Assembly (NCBI GenBank): GCA_005518205.2 | Contig: RFFC02000012.1 | Coordinates: 62,001 to 126,000 of the forward strand | DNA from: Hormoscilla sp. GUM202 | GTDB lineage: Bacteria; Cyanobacteriota; Cyanobacteriia; Cyanobacteriales; Desertifilaceae | Reading direction: 5' to 3' | DNA length: 64,000 bases | Part shown: in pieces, positions 44,044 to 54,072 of the stretch | How the letters are laid out: the number at the start of each line of letters is the position of its first letter | Position numbering within the stretch: the first letter of the stretch is position 1 | Notes under the pieces: generated by a model | Seen by the model: only the letters and a program-made list of their open reading frames with translations | Told to the model about the DNA's origin: nothing | Databases searched by the model: none | Position numbers and translations under genes: made by a program

Positions 44044-44760
44044 CTACATACGCTGAACCAAGTTTTTCCCATGAGTATCAGTGCCGCAGGTATGCAGCAG
44101 GCCGCCGTAGCGTTCTGCTAATTGTCGAACCCGCTCAGTTTGCTTGGGGCTAGGTTTCCAAGGATTAGGGTTGTTGTAAGCGTAGTAGGTTTCCACGCCA
44201 TCAATGCCCCATCGCGCTGCTTCTGGAATCAACTGGGCAGCTGAACGACGACGGTAACGTTCCGGATGAGCTAGCACAGCTAAACCACCCGCCTGATGAA
44301 TGGCCGCAATGACATTCGGCGCTTGATAATCGCTGTTAGTGGGAGCCTTACCCTGTATATAGGGTTGCAGGCGCGGGTGTTCGGGGTCGAAGCCATAGCC
44401 CAGAATGTGAACCTCTGTTTTGAGCAAGTTAGCATTAATTTCTATCCCACTCCAGAGTTCCGGTGCCCGACGCAAGGGATTAGCGGCTTTCCAGTTTTCT
44501 AGCCAGTTCTGAGCAACAAGATAGCCGCCCACGCTGTGGTGATCCGTAATGGCGAGTCCTTGCAGACCGATCTCGAGAGCCTGAGACATCAGCTCTTCTG
44601 GTTTCAGCTTTCCATCTGAGAATATCGTGTGCATGTGAAAGTTGAAATCATGCGGACAACTGTCTTCATCAATGCTCTCAAACACTTCCCTTAATCTTCT
44701 TGCTGACCCATTTTCCCCTGCTAGCTTGAGTGAACTAGGAATTTCAACTACATTAACCAT
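44044..44760 (-). CDS. PHP-domain phosphoesterase
   Basis: 238 aa. Metal-binding motifs of the PHP superfamily: FNFHMHTIFSDG, AITDHHSV, EIN..EVHILGYGFD, AVLAHPERYRRRS and CGTDTHG. Such stand-alone enzymes hydrolyse phosphoesters of nucleotides or small RNAs; substrate not fixed. Start MVNVVEIPSSLKL follows no clear SD. No operon partner on this strand nearby. Confidence 0.88.
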   Translation of the reverse strand: MVNVVEIPSSLKLAGENGSARRLREVFESIDEDSCPHDFNFHMHTIFSDGKLKPEELMSQALEIGLQGLAITDHHSVGGYLVAQNWLENWKAANPLRRAPELWSGIEINANLLKTEVHILGYGFDPEHPRLQPYIQGKAPTNSDYQAPNVIAAIHQAGGLAVLAHPERYRRRSAAQLIPEAARWGIDGVETYYAYNNPNPWKPSPKQTERVRQLAERYGGLLHTCGTDTHGKNLVQRM

Positions 44761-45077
44761 CTCATCTTACCGCTTCTAATTACTGACTCTACTATAGCCA
44801 ACTTTTGATTTTGTAACCTTGCATACACAACATCATGTCGAGCGGGCGAGCTGGGAGTGGTCAGTCGTCAGTCGTCAGTAGCCGCACTGGCGGAGGATAA
44901 TTAAAAATTGATACTTGAAAATTGCTAATCGAATATTAATAAATATGACTATTTATGACATAAATATTAACGGTCAACAATCAACAACCCAAATCATCCC
45001 GTAATTGTGCCAACAAGTTTTGGGAAAGATTCGGTCCCATCAAGCCCGCGCAGGCGGGCTTTGTTATTGTAGCTAAT
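44761..45077. other. Intergenic
   Basis: Small repeats of TCAGTCGTC and ATTAAT types, and the hairpin AGCCCGCGCAGGCGGGCTTT at 45047-45066 (same as 40764). No gene seen. Confidence 0.6.
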
Positions 45078-46517
45078 TTATAGCTGGGATTGCAAATACT
45101 GATTAATATCAGCGGCACGTCCCTGAGCCCTGAGCACGCAGTCTGGCAAAGCGACGCCATCAATATAGTTACTACACAGATATATACCTGGCAGCTGCTG
45201 AAGATTTGTAGTTATCTGCTGCCAACGCTGTTCGTGACCGAGAGTATACTGGGGAATTGCCCGTTGCCACAGATGCACGGCTAAGACTTTTGGCTGTGCA
45301 TCTGGCTTGAGCAGAATTTTACACAAGTCCTGATGGACCGCTTGAGCAATTTGCTCGCTGTCTAAATCAGTAATTTCTGGGTCTGTGGCACCGCCGATAT
45401 AGCTAGTTAGCACTTGCCATCCTTGGGGTGCCCGACCTGGAAACAGACTGGAAGTCCAGATCGTGCCCAAAGTTCTAATTCCCTGACTTCTGGGAATCAG
45501 ATTACCAAAGCCCCGTAGAGGGTACTTGAGAGCAGATATGGGGTAGGCTAAGACAACACTGGCTACGGGTGGATAATAGAATTTTCGTAAGGCTTGGCTA
45601 GCTTGGGATGCTATGGGTTGCAACAACTCAGCTGCCACATAAGCTGGTGTGGTGAGAACTACTGTCCGAGCTTCTACCTGCTGAACGTCTTCGGCTGTGG
45701 CAAATCGAGCTATGTAGGTTTGCTGCTCGGTAGGATGCAAACTGGTAAGACGCCACTTCAGTTTCACAGCGCTGCCTAATTGGGAGGCGATCGCCAGAGG
45801 CAATGCTTGCAGCCCCTGCTTAAAGGAGCCCAACTCTCCTGGTTTAGTTTTCGGCAAGTTAGGGTTCGGCATCACCGGTTTCCGGTTTTTCTGGGACATA
45901 ATTGCCCCGGCTAACAGTCCGCCGCCGACTGATTCTAACTGTACCACGCGCCGAAAAGCCGCAGCGGCACTCAACTGATTCACATCACCAGCATAAACCC
46001 CAGAGACAAAAGGCGTCACCAGGCGTTCCGTCACCTCCGCACCCAGATGACGCCCAAAGAATTGAGCTACCGTCTCCTCGCCACCCTGTTGAGACAATTG
46101 CTCGCCCATTGCTGGTGGCACAAACCCCAAGGCACCGATCAGCGCCCGGAGTTTTCCCGGCCAACTCAGCAATTGGGAGCTGATAGCAGCTGGTGGACTC
46201 ATGGGCACCGGATGCAGTTTACCCTGCCAGTAGACAAAACGAGGTAAGCGGCGGTCAGCCAGAATCAACTCCTGTTCTAGTCCCACATCGACAATCAGCT
46301 GCAGCATCTCTGGTTTCGGCTGAAAACTATTGGGGCCTTCTTCCCAAAGAAATTCCCCTGAGCTTTCTGTAGTGATGTTTCCCCCGACTCGTCCGGTGCT
46401 TTCAGAGACTAAAATCTGCCTGTCGTGCAAGCTGTAGGCCAGAGTCAAGCCGCTAATACCTGCACCGACAATCAGGGTATCGAGGACCTTGGCGGAAGGA
46501 GTAGCTGTCTCGGTCAT
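45078..46517 (-). CDS. hemG: Protoporphyrinogen oxidase, HemY/PPOX type
   Basis: 479 aa flavoprotein that oxidises protoporphyrinogen IX to protoporphyrin IX, before the heme/chlorophyll branch. FAD site TLIVGAGISGLTLAYSL and RVGGNITTES; substrate-domain GPNSFQPKPEMLQL and FVSGVYAGD; C-terminal FAD motif YLCSNYIDGVALPDCVL. Length and motifs are normal. ATG overlaps the TGA of the DUF2811 gene by 4 nt. Database naming varies between hemG and hemY for this type. Confidence 0.95.
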   Translation of the reverse strand: MTETATPSAKVLDTLIVGAGISGLTLAYSLHDRQILVSESTGRVGGNITTESSGEFLWEEGPNSFQPKPEMLQLIVDVGLEQELILADRRLPRFVYWQGKLHPVPMSPPAAISSQLLSWPGKLRALIGALGFVPPAMGEQLSQQGGEETVAQFFGRHLGAEVTERLVTPFVSGVYAGDVNQLSAAAAFRRVVQLESVGGGLLAGAIMSQKNRKPVMPNPNLPKTKPGELGSFKQGLQALPLAIASQLGSAVKLKWRLTSLHPTEQQTYIARFATAEDVQQVEARTVVLTTPAYVAAELLQPIASQASQALRKFYYPPVASVVLAYPISALKYPLRGFGNLIPRSQGIRTLGTIWTSSLFPGRAPQGWQVLTSYIGGATDPEITDLDSEQIAQAVHQDLCKILLKPDAQPKVLAVHLWQRAIPQYTLGHEQRWQQITTNLQQLPGIYLCSNYIDGVALPDCVLRAQGRAADINQYLQSQL

Positions 46518-46747
46518 AGGGCATAGGGAGAGTAATTGAACAAAGCGTCTAGATAGATCCGGGCAGCTCTACGATAACTGTATTCTGCCTCTGGAGTTTT
46601 ACCATTTCCATTTTGCAGCAAAAACAGAGACAGAGCTGCAGAAAATACCCGGTCTTGGTCCCAGTCGGGATGGCTATCCAAGTAGGTTCTGACCGATTCG
46701 TGCAGATCTTCGGGGATTTCTGCCAGGATACTCACGTTGGTGCGCAT
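46514..46747 (-). CDS. DUF2811 small protein
   Basis: 77 aa, cyanobacterial family: NVSILAEIPEDLHESVRTYL, HPDWDQDRVFSAALSLFLLQ N and RRAARIYLDALF. Soluble, function unknown. It is coupled to hemG by a 4-nt overlap, which hints at a tetrapyrrole or photosynthesis-related role. SD GGAGG at about 46755. Confidence 0.9.
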   Translation of the reverse strand: MRTNVSILAEIPEDLHESVRTYLDSHPDWDQDRVFSAALSLFLLQNGNGKTPEAEYSYRRAARIYLDALFNYSPYAL

Positions 46748-47250
46748 GTCTAGCCTCCATGATAATGTAAATGGGCCCGATACGTCATCGCTTACCGACA
46801 GCGGGACTCGGAACCTCTGATTAGGTCGGTCGCTCTATTGTGCGCTCACAGATCGTGGGATTGTCAATGTTGCGAAATGTTGCAACTGGCCTTCTGTCAG
46901 AAAATTTTTCACGAAAGAATCAGCCTTTCAGGGGGATTTTCGTTACATTCCTTTACAAACAGGGGCAGATCGGGGTCTCAAGGGGCTAGACTGAGAAATC
47001 CCCAATCAAATTTAAGAGACCCGATCGTACCGTGCCTCCTTGTGGAAAACCTTGGTTAAATTGTGGAAAACTCTCCTAGGCTTGTGGAAACACTGTGGAA
47101 CCTGTGGGGATTTTTCTGGCGAATGATAAGAATCACAAACTTTATGACAAATTATGGCAAAAATAGTTAAGTATAATAAATAATTGCTAATTGGAAAAAT
47201 ATATCCAAATATATTGACAAATGCCATAATGTATGTTATGTGAGCCTTCA
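46748..47250. other. Intergenic region with DnaA-box-like cluster
   Basis: About 500 bp without a credible gene; a 79-codon - strand frame across the repeats is low-complexity and not called. See the separate entry for 47041-47240. Confidence 0.7.
47041..47240. other. oriC-like site: five DnaA-box-like repeats plus AT-rich tract
   Basis: TGTGGAAAA at 47041-47049 and 47062-47070 (reverse complement TTTTCCACA, the DnaA box described for cyanobacteria), TGTGGAAAC at 47083, TGTGGAACC at 47094 and TGTGGGGAT at 47103. All have one orientation, with start-to-start spacing 21, 21, 11 and 9 bp, close to whole helical turns. They are followed by about 110 bp of strongly AT-rich DNA (47130-47240), like an unwinding element. 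dnaA/dnaN are not in the window, so this may be a DnaA-regulated region instead. Confidence 0.5.
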
Positions 47251-47846
47251 TTATTCATCCTGAAGTGGTAAGCTGTGACCGATAACTTGATAAACTTGGC
47301 GTTGTTCAAACAACTCAAGGAGGTCGCGGTTGATTTTGTTGGCGGCGGCTTCCTTACGCATGATAGTCAGCACGGTTTCCACGGGGAATGCGTCCTTGTA
47401 GGGGCGATCGGAGGCTGCCAGAGCGTCGTAAATATCAGCAACAGTGATAATCTGAGTTTGAATCGGAATGTCTGGCTGCGTCAGACCTCGGGGGTAGCCG
47501 CTGCCATCTAGCTTTTCGTGATGGCCATAGGCAATAATGGGAATATCTTGAAGATGGGGAGTCCAGGGAATACGTTTGAGAAACTCGTAGGAGTGAGTGA
47601 CATGAGCTTCCACGTAAGAGCGTTCTGCTGGCGTGAGATTTCCCTTAGTAATCATCAGTTGAGCTATTTCTTCTGGTGATACCAGTGGTTTGAGCTGACC
47701 ATCAACATCCAAATAACTGTATTCAGAAATTGCCATCAGTTGATTGATTACCTCTGGACGCAAAACCTCTGAGGAGTGATCTTCCCACGGTTCGGGTTCA
47801 TTAACTTTAAGTAGTAGCTCCCAATAAGAATTCAGTTGCTCAATAT

Positions 47847-49322
47847 CGGGACTTAGACAAAATTTAAGCCCAAATCAAGCCGAAACTCGCTTTGTGAGCG
47901 GCAAATACATCAACATTGTTACCGAGCCAACGCATAAACCGATAAGAGACAGCTGTACGAAAAGCCTCTAACGCTTCAACAAATGTTTTTAATGGTCTCG
48001 ACGCCCATTGTCGCGCTAGACCACCGGTCAACCAATGCCAGAGAATAAAAGTATAAGCACAAAAAACTAATATCCAATGACGCTCAATACTTTTTTTTCC
48101 TCTAACTTGACATTCTTTTAAACCTAACCAACCTTTTACCGTTCGGTAAAAAACTTCAACCCAATTGCGTTGTGAATAGGTAGTAACTATCCATAATGCT
48201 GTGGCTTTTTCAATGGGAGCATTGGTGATTAAATAATCAATTTCCGTTGCCGAGGAAACAGTTTTTGCATTCATTACGATAGCTACTGTTCGTTTACCTG
48301 ACATCCCGGAAATTTCGATTTTTATTGTTGCTACCCAAACCCTTCGAGGTTTTTGTAACTCGATATTAATAGAACTGAAAGATTCTTCTGGTAATATTGC
48401 TGTCAGTTCATCTAATCTCATTTTTGTTTTTTGTCCGGTCTCTATTTCTACTTCGACGTTTCTATTCTTGGCGACAACTCCAATATAAATTAATCCTCTC
48501 TTTTCTAGTTCTTTTAAAAAAGGTCCATTATTACCATAACCTCCATCTATTAACGTCACTTCAGGACGTTCGCCTCTATTTAAACATCGAGCAATTAGTT
48601 CTAAAGCTAACTCGGGTTTTTTCTTGAATTCGGGATCTTCTTTTCCTTTCTCTAAAGAATCGGCATGTAAATATTGAGCAAAATCTAATGGTAAACTTCT
48701 TACTCCATCATAGAGATGAGTTGTTACCATTACAAGCCCGTTATCAGTAGAGCCCAACTTCCCCAATATATTGTCGTCCTACCCCTTCAGTTAATATGCC
48801 GCTTTTTCGATGACCTGTGTCGTCCACTATTAAGTTAAAATTTTTCCTATGTTTTGTTTGACGACAGATATTCATTATCTCTAATCGCCTTTCATTTACA
48901 CGAGAAGCAGACCAAGGAGACTCGGTTATAAAGTGATGCAATTTGTGATAAGAAACTCCCACAGTATTTTTCGATATTTGAGAGATATTTTTTCGCTCAC
49001 TTTCTCCTAATAACCCCCCTAAATAATTACGGAACTCTCTTCGTTGAGCTTGACGACTAAAGACATCATCAAAGCGACGACACCATTTCTCAAAGCCAGG
49101 TGGCATGGCCTGAGCAACTGTTTCTTTCATGTTGTTTTCTCCTCCTACGGTGAGGGCCAATTAGTAGTATAATATACTGATATACAGGATATTTACTTAA
49201 AAAACCACTTCTGGGAAACTCCGTACATCTATATGCTACCGTGAAACCGTGTCCGTTGACGTATAATGCCTATTATACATGGAATTCAGCCGCTTTAGGG
49301 GGAAGTTTTTGTTTAAGTCCCG
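47847..49322 (-). mobile_element. IS701-type insertion sequence, 1476 bp
   Basis: Ends CGGGACTTAGACAAAA and, reversed, CGGGACTTAAACAAAA. Flanked by ATAT on both sides (47843-47846 and 49323-49326), a 4-bp target duplication as expected for IS701. The transposase is in two frames, so the copy is probably immobile. Confidence 0.88.
47864..49160 (-). pseudogene. IS701-type transposase, frameshifted
   Basis: N-terminal frame (48744-49160): MPPGFEKWCRRFDDVFSRQA, LHHFITESPWSASRVNERRL, LIVDDTGHRKSGILTEGVGR QYIGEVG. The sense continues one frame over as STDNGLVMVTTHLYDGVRSL PLDF to the end (47864-48766), with LIDGGYGNNGPFLKELEKRG, TTYSQRNWVEVFYRTVKGWL GL and RHWILVFCAYTFILWHW. A single indel near 48752 lies in a GGG tract. 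First catalytic Asp is in the N part; the others are in the C part. Confidence 0.9.
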
Positions 49323-50524
49323 ATATTCTGGGTCACTTGGGTATCCAGTTGCTCTAGCTGATGGCAATTCTGACATTCCCGATCGCCCCCGTGGGTCGGA
49401 TGATCTAGTATATACTTGAACTTAGCTTGAGCACATTCCATTTCCAGGGTACGTTGTGCCAAGGCAAACCTGTGACGAATCACCTCCAACTGTTCGGGAT
49501 ATAGTTTTTTTCGCTTCTGCAAAATAGCTTCAGGCACCCCGAGTTTGCCAAAGTCGTGTAAAAGAGAAGCGTAGCGAATTTGCATGATTTGGCGATCGCT
49601 CAACTGAATCGAGCTCATGGGTCCAGTGGTCACAGCATTAACTTCTTGGCTGAGGGTGACTGTGAGTTTTGCCACTCGTTCCGAATGACCAGAGGCGATC
49701 GGGTCTCGGGCTTCTATCAACTGAACAGACGCCTTGACAAAGCCTTCAAACAGGTTTTCTATACTTTCTTGCAGGTGATTTCGTTCAATGGAAATTGCTG
49801 CCATCGACGCCAGACTGCGGACTATGCGCTCTTCTGATTGAGAATAAGGCTGTGTCACGAGTAGGGCATTCTTATCTGTGATTACCGCCTCTGGCCTTAC
49901 CTTGCGATTCAGCAGTTGCAGCACACCTATGATCTGACCATTCTGGTTTTGCATGGGCAGCACCAACACCGAGCAAGTGCGGTAAGAAAAGTCGCGGTCA
50001 AAATTGCGGTCCAGTTGATAGGGGACTTCTGGTGGTAAATTATAGGCATCGGCCAAATTTAAGCTTTCACCCGTGATTGCCACATACCCGGCCAAGCTTT
50101 TGGGGGTTATCGGCATGGCAAACTCCCGAAAGGAGGCCGTGGGCAGAGAATCGTTTTGCGCTGCCTTGAATAGCAACATATGAGTTTCATCCCTGCGATC
50201 GAGCAGATATACACTCCCAGCGTCACTACAAGTAATTTCCCGACTCTTCTGTAAAATTAAATTTAGTAATTCCCCCAAGTCATAGCTGCCCGAAAGCGCC
50301 GTCCCTACACCCAGCAGTTGATCAATCAGTTCAGCCCTACGTTCTGATTCGAGCCAGTGCCAGTCATCTTGGTTAAATACAGTCCCGAGATGCAATCCAT
50401 CCATTTTTTTCCTCCCTCTCTTGGTAGACCGCAGTTTGGCTCCCTAACTGGCTCATGCCCGATCGATCGCCATCGGAGAGCGCTATGACCATTATCCCTC
50501 ATAGCCTAGGTAAAGGCATGTCAG

Positions 50525-50773
50525 TCAGCGGCCACACAGGGAAATTACGGCATCGTACTCTTCCGGGTTAAAATCAGTTAATGGCTTAGAAGTCTGGTCC
50601 CTGATATCAATGTCAATTTCATCCATGACTTGAATAGCTGTGGGATGGACTCTGCTGGCTTCTAGTCCGGAACTGGTAACGGCAATTTGGCCCGTTCCTA
50701 GCTGACGCGCAAATCCTTCTGCCATCTGAGAACGACAACTGTTTCTTTTGCAAACAAACATGACTTTTTTCAT
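50525..50773 (-). pseudogene. arsC: Arsenate reductase, LMW-phosphatase type, C-terminally truncated
   Basis: 82 aa from MKKVMFVCKRNSCRSQMAEG (CX5R-type phosphatase loop VCKRNSCRS), GGAGGAAG upstream. The family is about 130 aa. Here the frame ends right after EEYDAVISLCGR, losing the C-terminal helix and the redox Cys region. Reduces arsenate to arsenite when complete. Coding sense ends with the stop and the following bases are unrelated, so a deletion is likely. Overlapped operon order aqp-arsC. Confidence 0.8.
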
Positions 50774-50794
50774 TGGACTTCCTCCAGTAAGCAT

Positions 50795-51511
50795 TTATTT
50801 GATATCTCGAAATCCATGAGAAAGTTGCCCATAGACGATCGCTGCTAATTGTGCTCCTAAAATGGGGGCTACCCAATAAATCCAGTGATGCTGCCAAATG
50901 CTCGCAACTACGGCGGGACCCAGCGATCGGGCTGGGTTCATGCTGGCTCCGGTAATTGGCCCCATACAGGCGGCTTCTAATCCGACTGTTAGCCCGATCG
51001 CTATCCCGGCAAAACCTTTAGGAGAACGGCGATCGAGCCCACTTCCTAAGATAACAAACATCAGGATAAAGGTGAGAATTGTTTCCAGGACTAATGCTTG
51101 CCACCAGTTACCATTTAAGGGTTGGGTGGCGCCCAGATCGGCTACGGCACCTAGGGAGAGCAGCAGTAAGGCCGAAGCGGCGATCGCCCCTAGGCATTGA
51201 GCCAAGATATAGGGTAGTACCTTGCGGGTAGGAAAAAAGCCACTTGACCAGAAACCTAGGGTTACAGCTGGGTTAATATGCGCTCCGCTGATGTGCCCTG
51301 TGGTATAAATTAAAGCGGCTACCACTGCCCCAAACACGAAGCTGATGCCCAGATGAGTCAAGGCTCCATCTGCTATCTGATTTACCATCACAGCACCCGT
51401 ACCCACAAACACTAAAACGAAAGTGTCTATGGCCTCTACCACTGCCTCTTGCCAGCAATGGGAAACCGCGTTCCACAGATTCTTTTTGATTCCCTGTTTT
51501 TTCCCGATCAC
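50795..51511 (-). CDS. Aquaporin-family (MIP) channel in an arsenic cluster
   Basis: 238 aa, six membrane spans with both pore motifs: SGAHINPAVTLG (first NPA) and GASMNPARSLGPAVV (second). Between arsC and arsM homologues, it probably moves arsenite, the AqpS type. The stop is 21 nt before the arsC start, consistent with one transcript. N-terminal 25 residues are hydrophilic (MIGKKQGIKKNLWNAVSHCW). Confidence 0.9.
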   Translation of the reverse strand: MIGKKQGIKKNLWNAVSHCWQEAVVEAIDTFVLVFVGTGAVMVNQIADGALTHLGISFVFGAVVAALIYTTGHISGAHINPAVTLGFWSSGFFPTRKVLPYILAQCLGAIAASALLLLSLGAVADLGATQPLNGNWWQALVLETILTFILMFVILGSGLDRRSPKGFAGIAIGLTVGLEAACMGPITGASMNPARSLGPAVVASIWQHHWIYWVAPILGAQLAAIVYGQLSHGFRDIK

Positions 51512-51692
51512 GGTGTTATTCTTTCCCTGTCAATGAACAGCATTTTAATTTAATCATGATACAGTTAGTAGCAACAATTATCTCATAACGCCCCCTGGGG
51601 AAATCTTAACTGTTTTATCGCCAATCAAATTGGTATTATCTACTTAACACTTTGCTTGTTTTTTCAACACTTCTCCAATGGTCAGGTCTGAC
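51512..51692. other. Spacer upstream of the aquaporin gene
   Basis: Short A/T-rich region that likely carries the promoter of the aqp-arsC unit; no clear ArsR-type dyad seen. Confidence 0.3.
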
Positions 51693-51960
51693 TCAGACTT
51701 GCCCCCATATACTGTTCACCTTCACTTGATAAAAATTCTGATAGAGCAAGTTATAACTGCGTGTGGAGAAAGGCACGTAGCCGACATCATTTACTACTCC
51801 GGGTGCGTTTTTCATGTAAAAATCCACGAAATATACCATCGCTGGGTTGTTCTGAGCAACTTCGGCATTGATATAGATAAACAGTGGGCGGGCCAGGGAT
51901 TGATATGGGTGCATCTCACTTTTGCTGCGGCCATCTTCACCAGTACCCCGGCTGCAAGAC
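51693..51960 (-). pseudogene. C-terminal fragment of a PstS-like phosphate-binding protein
   Basis: HPYQSLARPLFIYINAEVAQ NNPAMVYFVDFYMKNAPG and NDVGYVPFSTRSYNLLYQNF match the last 75 residues of PstS. The upstream frame is lost. Phosphate-binding proteins often accompany arsenic loci, so it is a relic of a larger cluster. Confidence 0.75.
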
Positions 51961-52063
51961 CCAGAAACCAGGTATATGGGAAAAACCTGGTTTCTTAATT
52001 CAAACCACCCGATCGCTTTTATTCCTCGAATAAAGGCGATCGCCCTCTAATCTTCAGCTATCT

Positions 52064-53254
52064 TTAACAACAGCTGCTTTCTGGCCCACAGCAATCACTT
52101 GCATCCTTATTCACCCGATAATTCATTCCTTTAGTTTCCCGGGGGTGGCGGATGCTGGGGCGAGAACAATCAAATACTCCCGCCTTTTCTAAAGGAATCT
52201 CTACATAGGGTTCTACGGGCAAGAAATCGCCATTATATGGACCATTAGGGTTAGTCAAGATGTGGAAAGTCTTGTCACAAACTGCTGTCCGCTTGCCCCG
52301 ATCGTAAGTATGTCCGTCATCATCCAACACCTGTTTCCAAGGTCCAGTATAAATCACTGCTTGATTCCGTTCCCAGCAAGGACCATCCTTCCCCTTAAAA
52401 GCTTGCACCGTCACAGAACGAAATTCAATTCCGTCAATCACCTGCCAAGGTTCCGACTGGCGGCTGAGAATTTCCATCCCATAAAAACCCGCTTGTGCAA
52501 ACATTTCCACAAACGCATCTTCCCGGAAAGCACCCGCAATACAGCCACTACACAGTTGCGGGTCATTGATAATTTCCGCAGTCGGGTCTTCATCGCAGAC
52601 AATATCAGAAATCACGGCCCGTCCACCCCGTTTCAGGACGCGATATATTTCGGCAAACAGCTGTTTTTTATCTTGGGGACGCACCAAATTTAACACGCAA
52701 TTAGAAACTACCACGTCAACGCTATTATCTGCGATCAGGGGCTGTTCTTGCCGCAGCCGATCGCATTCGGCCTCAAGCTTGGCCACATCTTCGATCGAAG
52801 TAATCGGATGTTCGGACAACCACCGTTGTACCGCCTCTAAATCCAAAGCCAAGTCTTGAATTTTTCCCTTGACAAACCGCACATTATGGTATCCAATCTG
52901 CTTGGCAATATTATCTTGATATTTCTTGGCCAAGGTCAGCATTTCATCATTGAAATCAACCCCGATCGCCTTGCCCTGCGGACCCACTTTCTGAGCTAAA
53001 ATATAGCAAATCTTGCCCGAACCAGAACCCAAATCCACCACCGTTTCGCCTGGCTTGACGTAGCGACTGGGGTCGCCACAACCATAATCTTTCTCAATGA
53101 TTTCTGCTGGCAGGATATCCAGATATTCGCTCTCGTATTTAGTAGGGCAACACAGACCATCCTCTACCTGACGCGCACCTGCTTGGTAACGCTCTAACAC
53201 AGTGCTTTCGATATCATAGGCAGTTGTTGGCATTTCAGTCAAACTTTCCATCAT
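52064..53254 (-). CDS. arsM: Arsenite S-adenosylmethionine methyltransferase
   Basis: 396 aa. SAM site TVVDLGSGSGKICYILA, IGVDFNDEML, then VVVSNCVLNLV and the As-binding cysteines: CCPTKY near the N-terminus, VSNC, and LCSGC in the middle. A long C-terminal extension of about 130 residues (DDDGHTYDRGKRTAVCDKTF, TKGMNYRVNKDASDCC) ends in CCGPESSCC, a thiol-rich tail probably involved in metalloid handling. Converts arsenite to methylated forms. ATG preceded by AGAGAAC; two nearby Met starts. Confidence 0.9.
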   Translation of the reverse strand: MMESLTEMPTTAYDIESTVLERYQAGARQVEDGLCCPTKYESEYLDILPAEIIEKDYGCGDPSRYVKPGETVVDLGSGSGKICYILAQKVGPQGKAIGVDFNDEMLTLAKKYQDNIAKQIGYHNVRFVKGKIQDLALDLEAVQRWLSEHPITSIEDVAKLEAECDRLRQEQPLIADNSVDVVVSNCVLNLVRPQDKKQLFAEIYRVLKRGGRAVISDIVCDEDPTAEIINDPQLCSGCIAGAFREDAFVEMFAQAGFYGMEILSRQSEPWQVIDGIEFRSVTVQAFKGKDGPCWERNQAVIYTGPWKQVLDDDGHTYDRGKRTAVCDKTFHILTNPNGPYNGDFLPVEPYVEIPLEKAGVFDCSRPSIRHPRETKGMNYRVNKDASDCCGPESSCC

Positions 53255-53718
53255 TGTTCTCTCTTTTGGACAATTCTATCCTACAATTGCTATTTTACTA
53301 GTAAATTATGGCTAGATTAATTTTTCCTGAAAATTCGCGAGCAGCAGTTAAGAATAAGCTGAGCTGCGGTTAATATCGAGCACCTTCGACTGCTTTTGCA
53401 GATGGTCGCACGGCACCTTTGCCTCGGTCGGGTGCATCTTTGTCAATTGAGAATTGTTGATGATTTTTCATGACCTTCGCAATTAGCTCGGTTATATTTG
53501 CAATAATCGGTTTTCATTTGCAAAGACAAAGGTGAGATGCTCCTTTTGCGCCTCCCGTACTTAGGGGCTTTTTCACGGCTAGATATAGCTTCCCTTGTAC
53601 CGAAGAGCCAGTTAAGGAAAGTTTAAGACTTGCCGGGTTAACCCTAGGTTTGTAGTGATCCACTGTACTTTACGGCTACTCTCCGGCAAAGGACTAAAGT
53701 CCTTACTACGAACGGCAG
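53255..53718. other. Intergenic with degenerate repeats
   Basis: Contains GTACCGAAGAGCC (53598-53610), identical to the ISL3 end at 28427-28439 but with no IS body, and the palindrome GGACTAAAGTCC (53691). The ArsM promoter must lie near 53260-53330. No gene. Confidence 0.6.
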
Positions 53719-54057
53719 TCATAAATCAGATGGGGAGACGAGGCGATTTGTCAAGCGTTGGATGACCAGTTGCACTGCTAAAGCTAACAGACCCAGGGTC
53801 GCGATCGCAAAAATTCCGGTGCCCAATGTACTCAGACCGACTATCAGGGTACGAACGGCGGCAGCAATATTGAGAGTAATGGGGTTGGTGGAGTGGATGG
53901 GTTTGTCAGCGAAGTTCTGAGCAATAGACGCCGTGAGCAAATAAAAAGCGGTGGCGCAGGCCCCACTGATAACTGCACCACTGATGCAGCGCCAGGGACT
54001 CACGGATGTCTTGTCTGGAACTGTCGGAGATTCGGTTTTTGGGTTATTCTCAGTCAT
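53719..54057 (-). CDS. DUF3082 membrane protein
   Basis: 112 aa, cyanobacterial family with two membrane helices (CISGAVISGACATAFYLLTA and TGIFAIATLGLLALAVQLVI) and a Pro/Thr-rich N-terminus. Follows ispE by 15 nt on the same strand, its usual neighbour. Function unknown. Confidence 0.85.
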   Translation of the reverse strand: MTENNPKTESPTVPDKTSVSPWRCISGAVISGACATAFYLLTASIAQNFADKPIHSTNPITLNIAAAVRTLIVGLSTLGTGIFAIATLGLLALAVQLVIQRLTNRLVSPSDL

Positions 54058-54072
54058 TAGTCACAACTTGGA

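Larger units (their letters stand above)
47251..50404 (-). pseudogene. GAF-HD-GYP phosphodiesterase gene split by an IS701-type element
   Basis: N-terminal part 49323-50404 and C-terminal part 47251-47846. Removing the IS (47847-49322) and one ATAT duplication gives one 557-codon frame (..DTQVTQNI-EQLNSYWELLLK..). Order: N-terminus, GAF domain (about 45-200, SREITCSDAGSVYLLDRR, VLVLPMQNQNGQIIGVLQLL), then the HD domain (ARDPIASGHSERVAKLTVTL, YASLLHDFGKLGVPEAIL) and, after the break, the GYP half (IPIIAYGHHEKLDGSGYPRG). Such enzymes hydrolyse cyclic di-GMP. The IS separates HD from GYP, so the enzyme is inactive. Confidence 0.9.
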
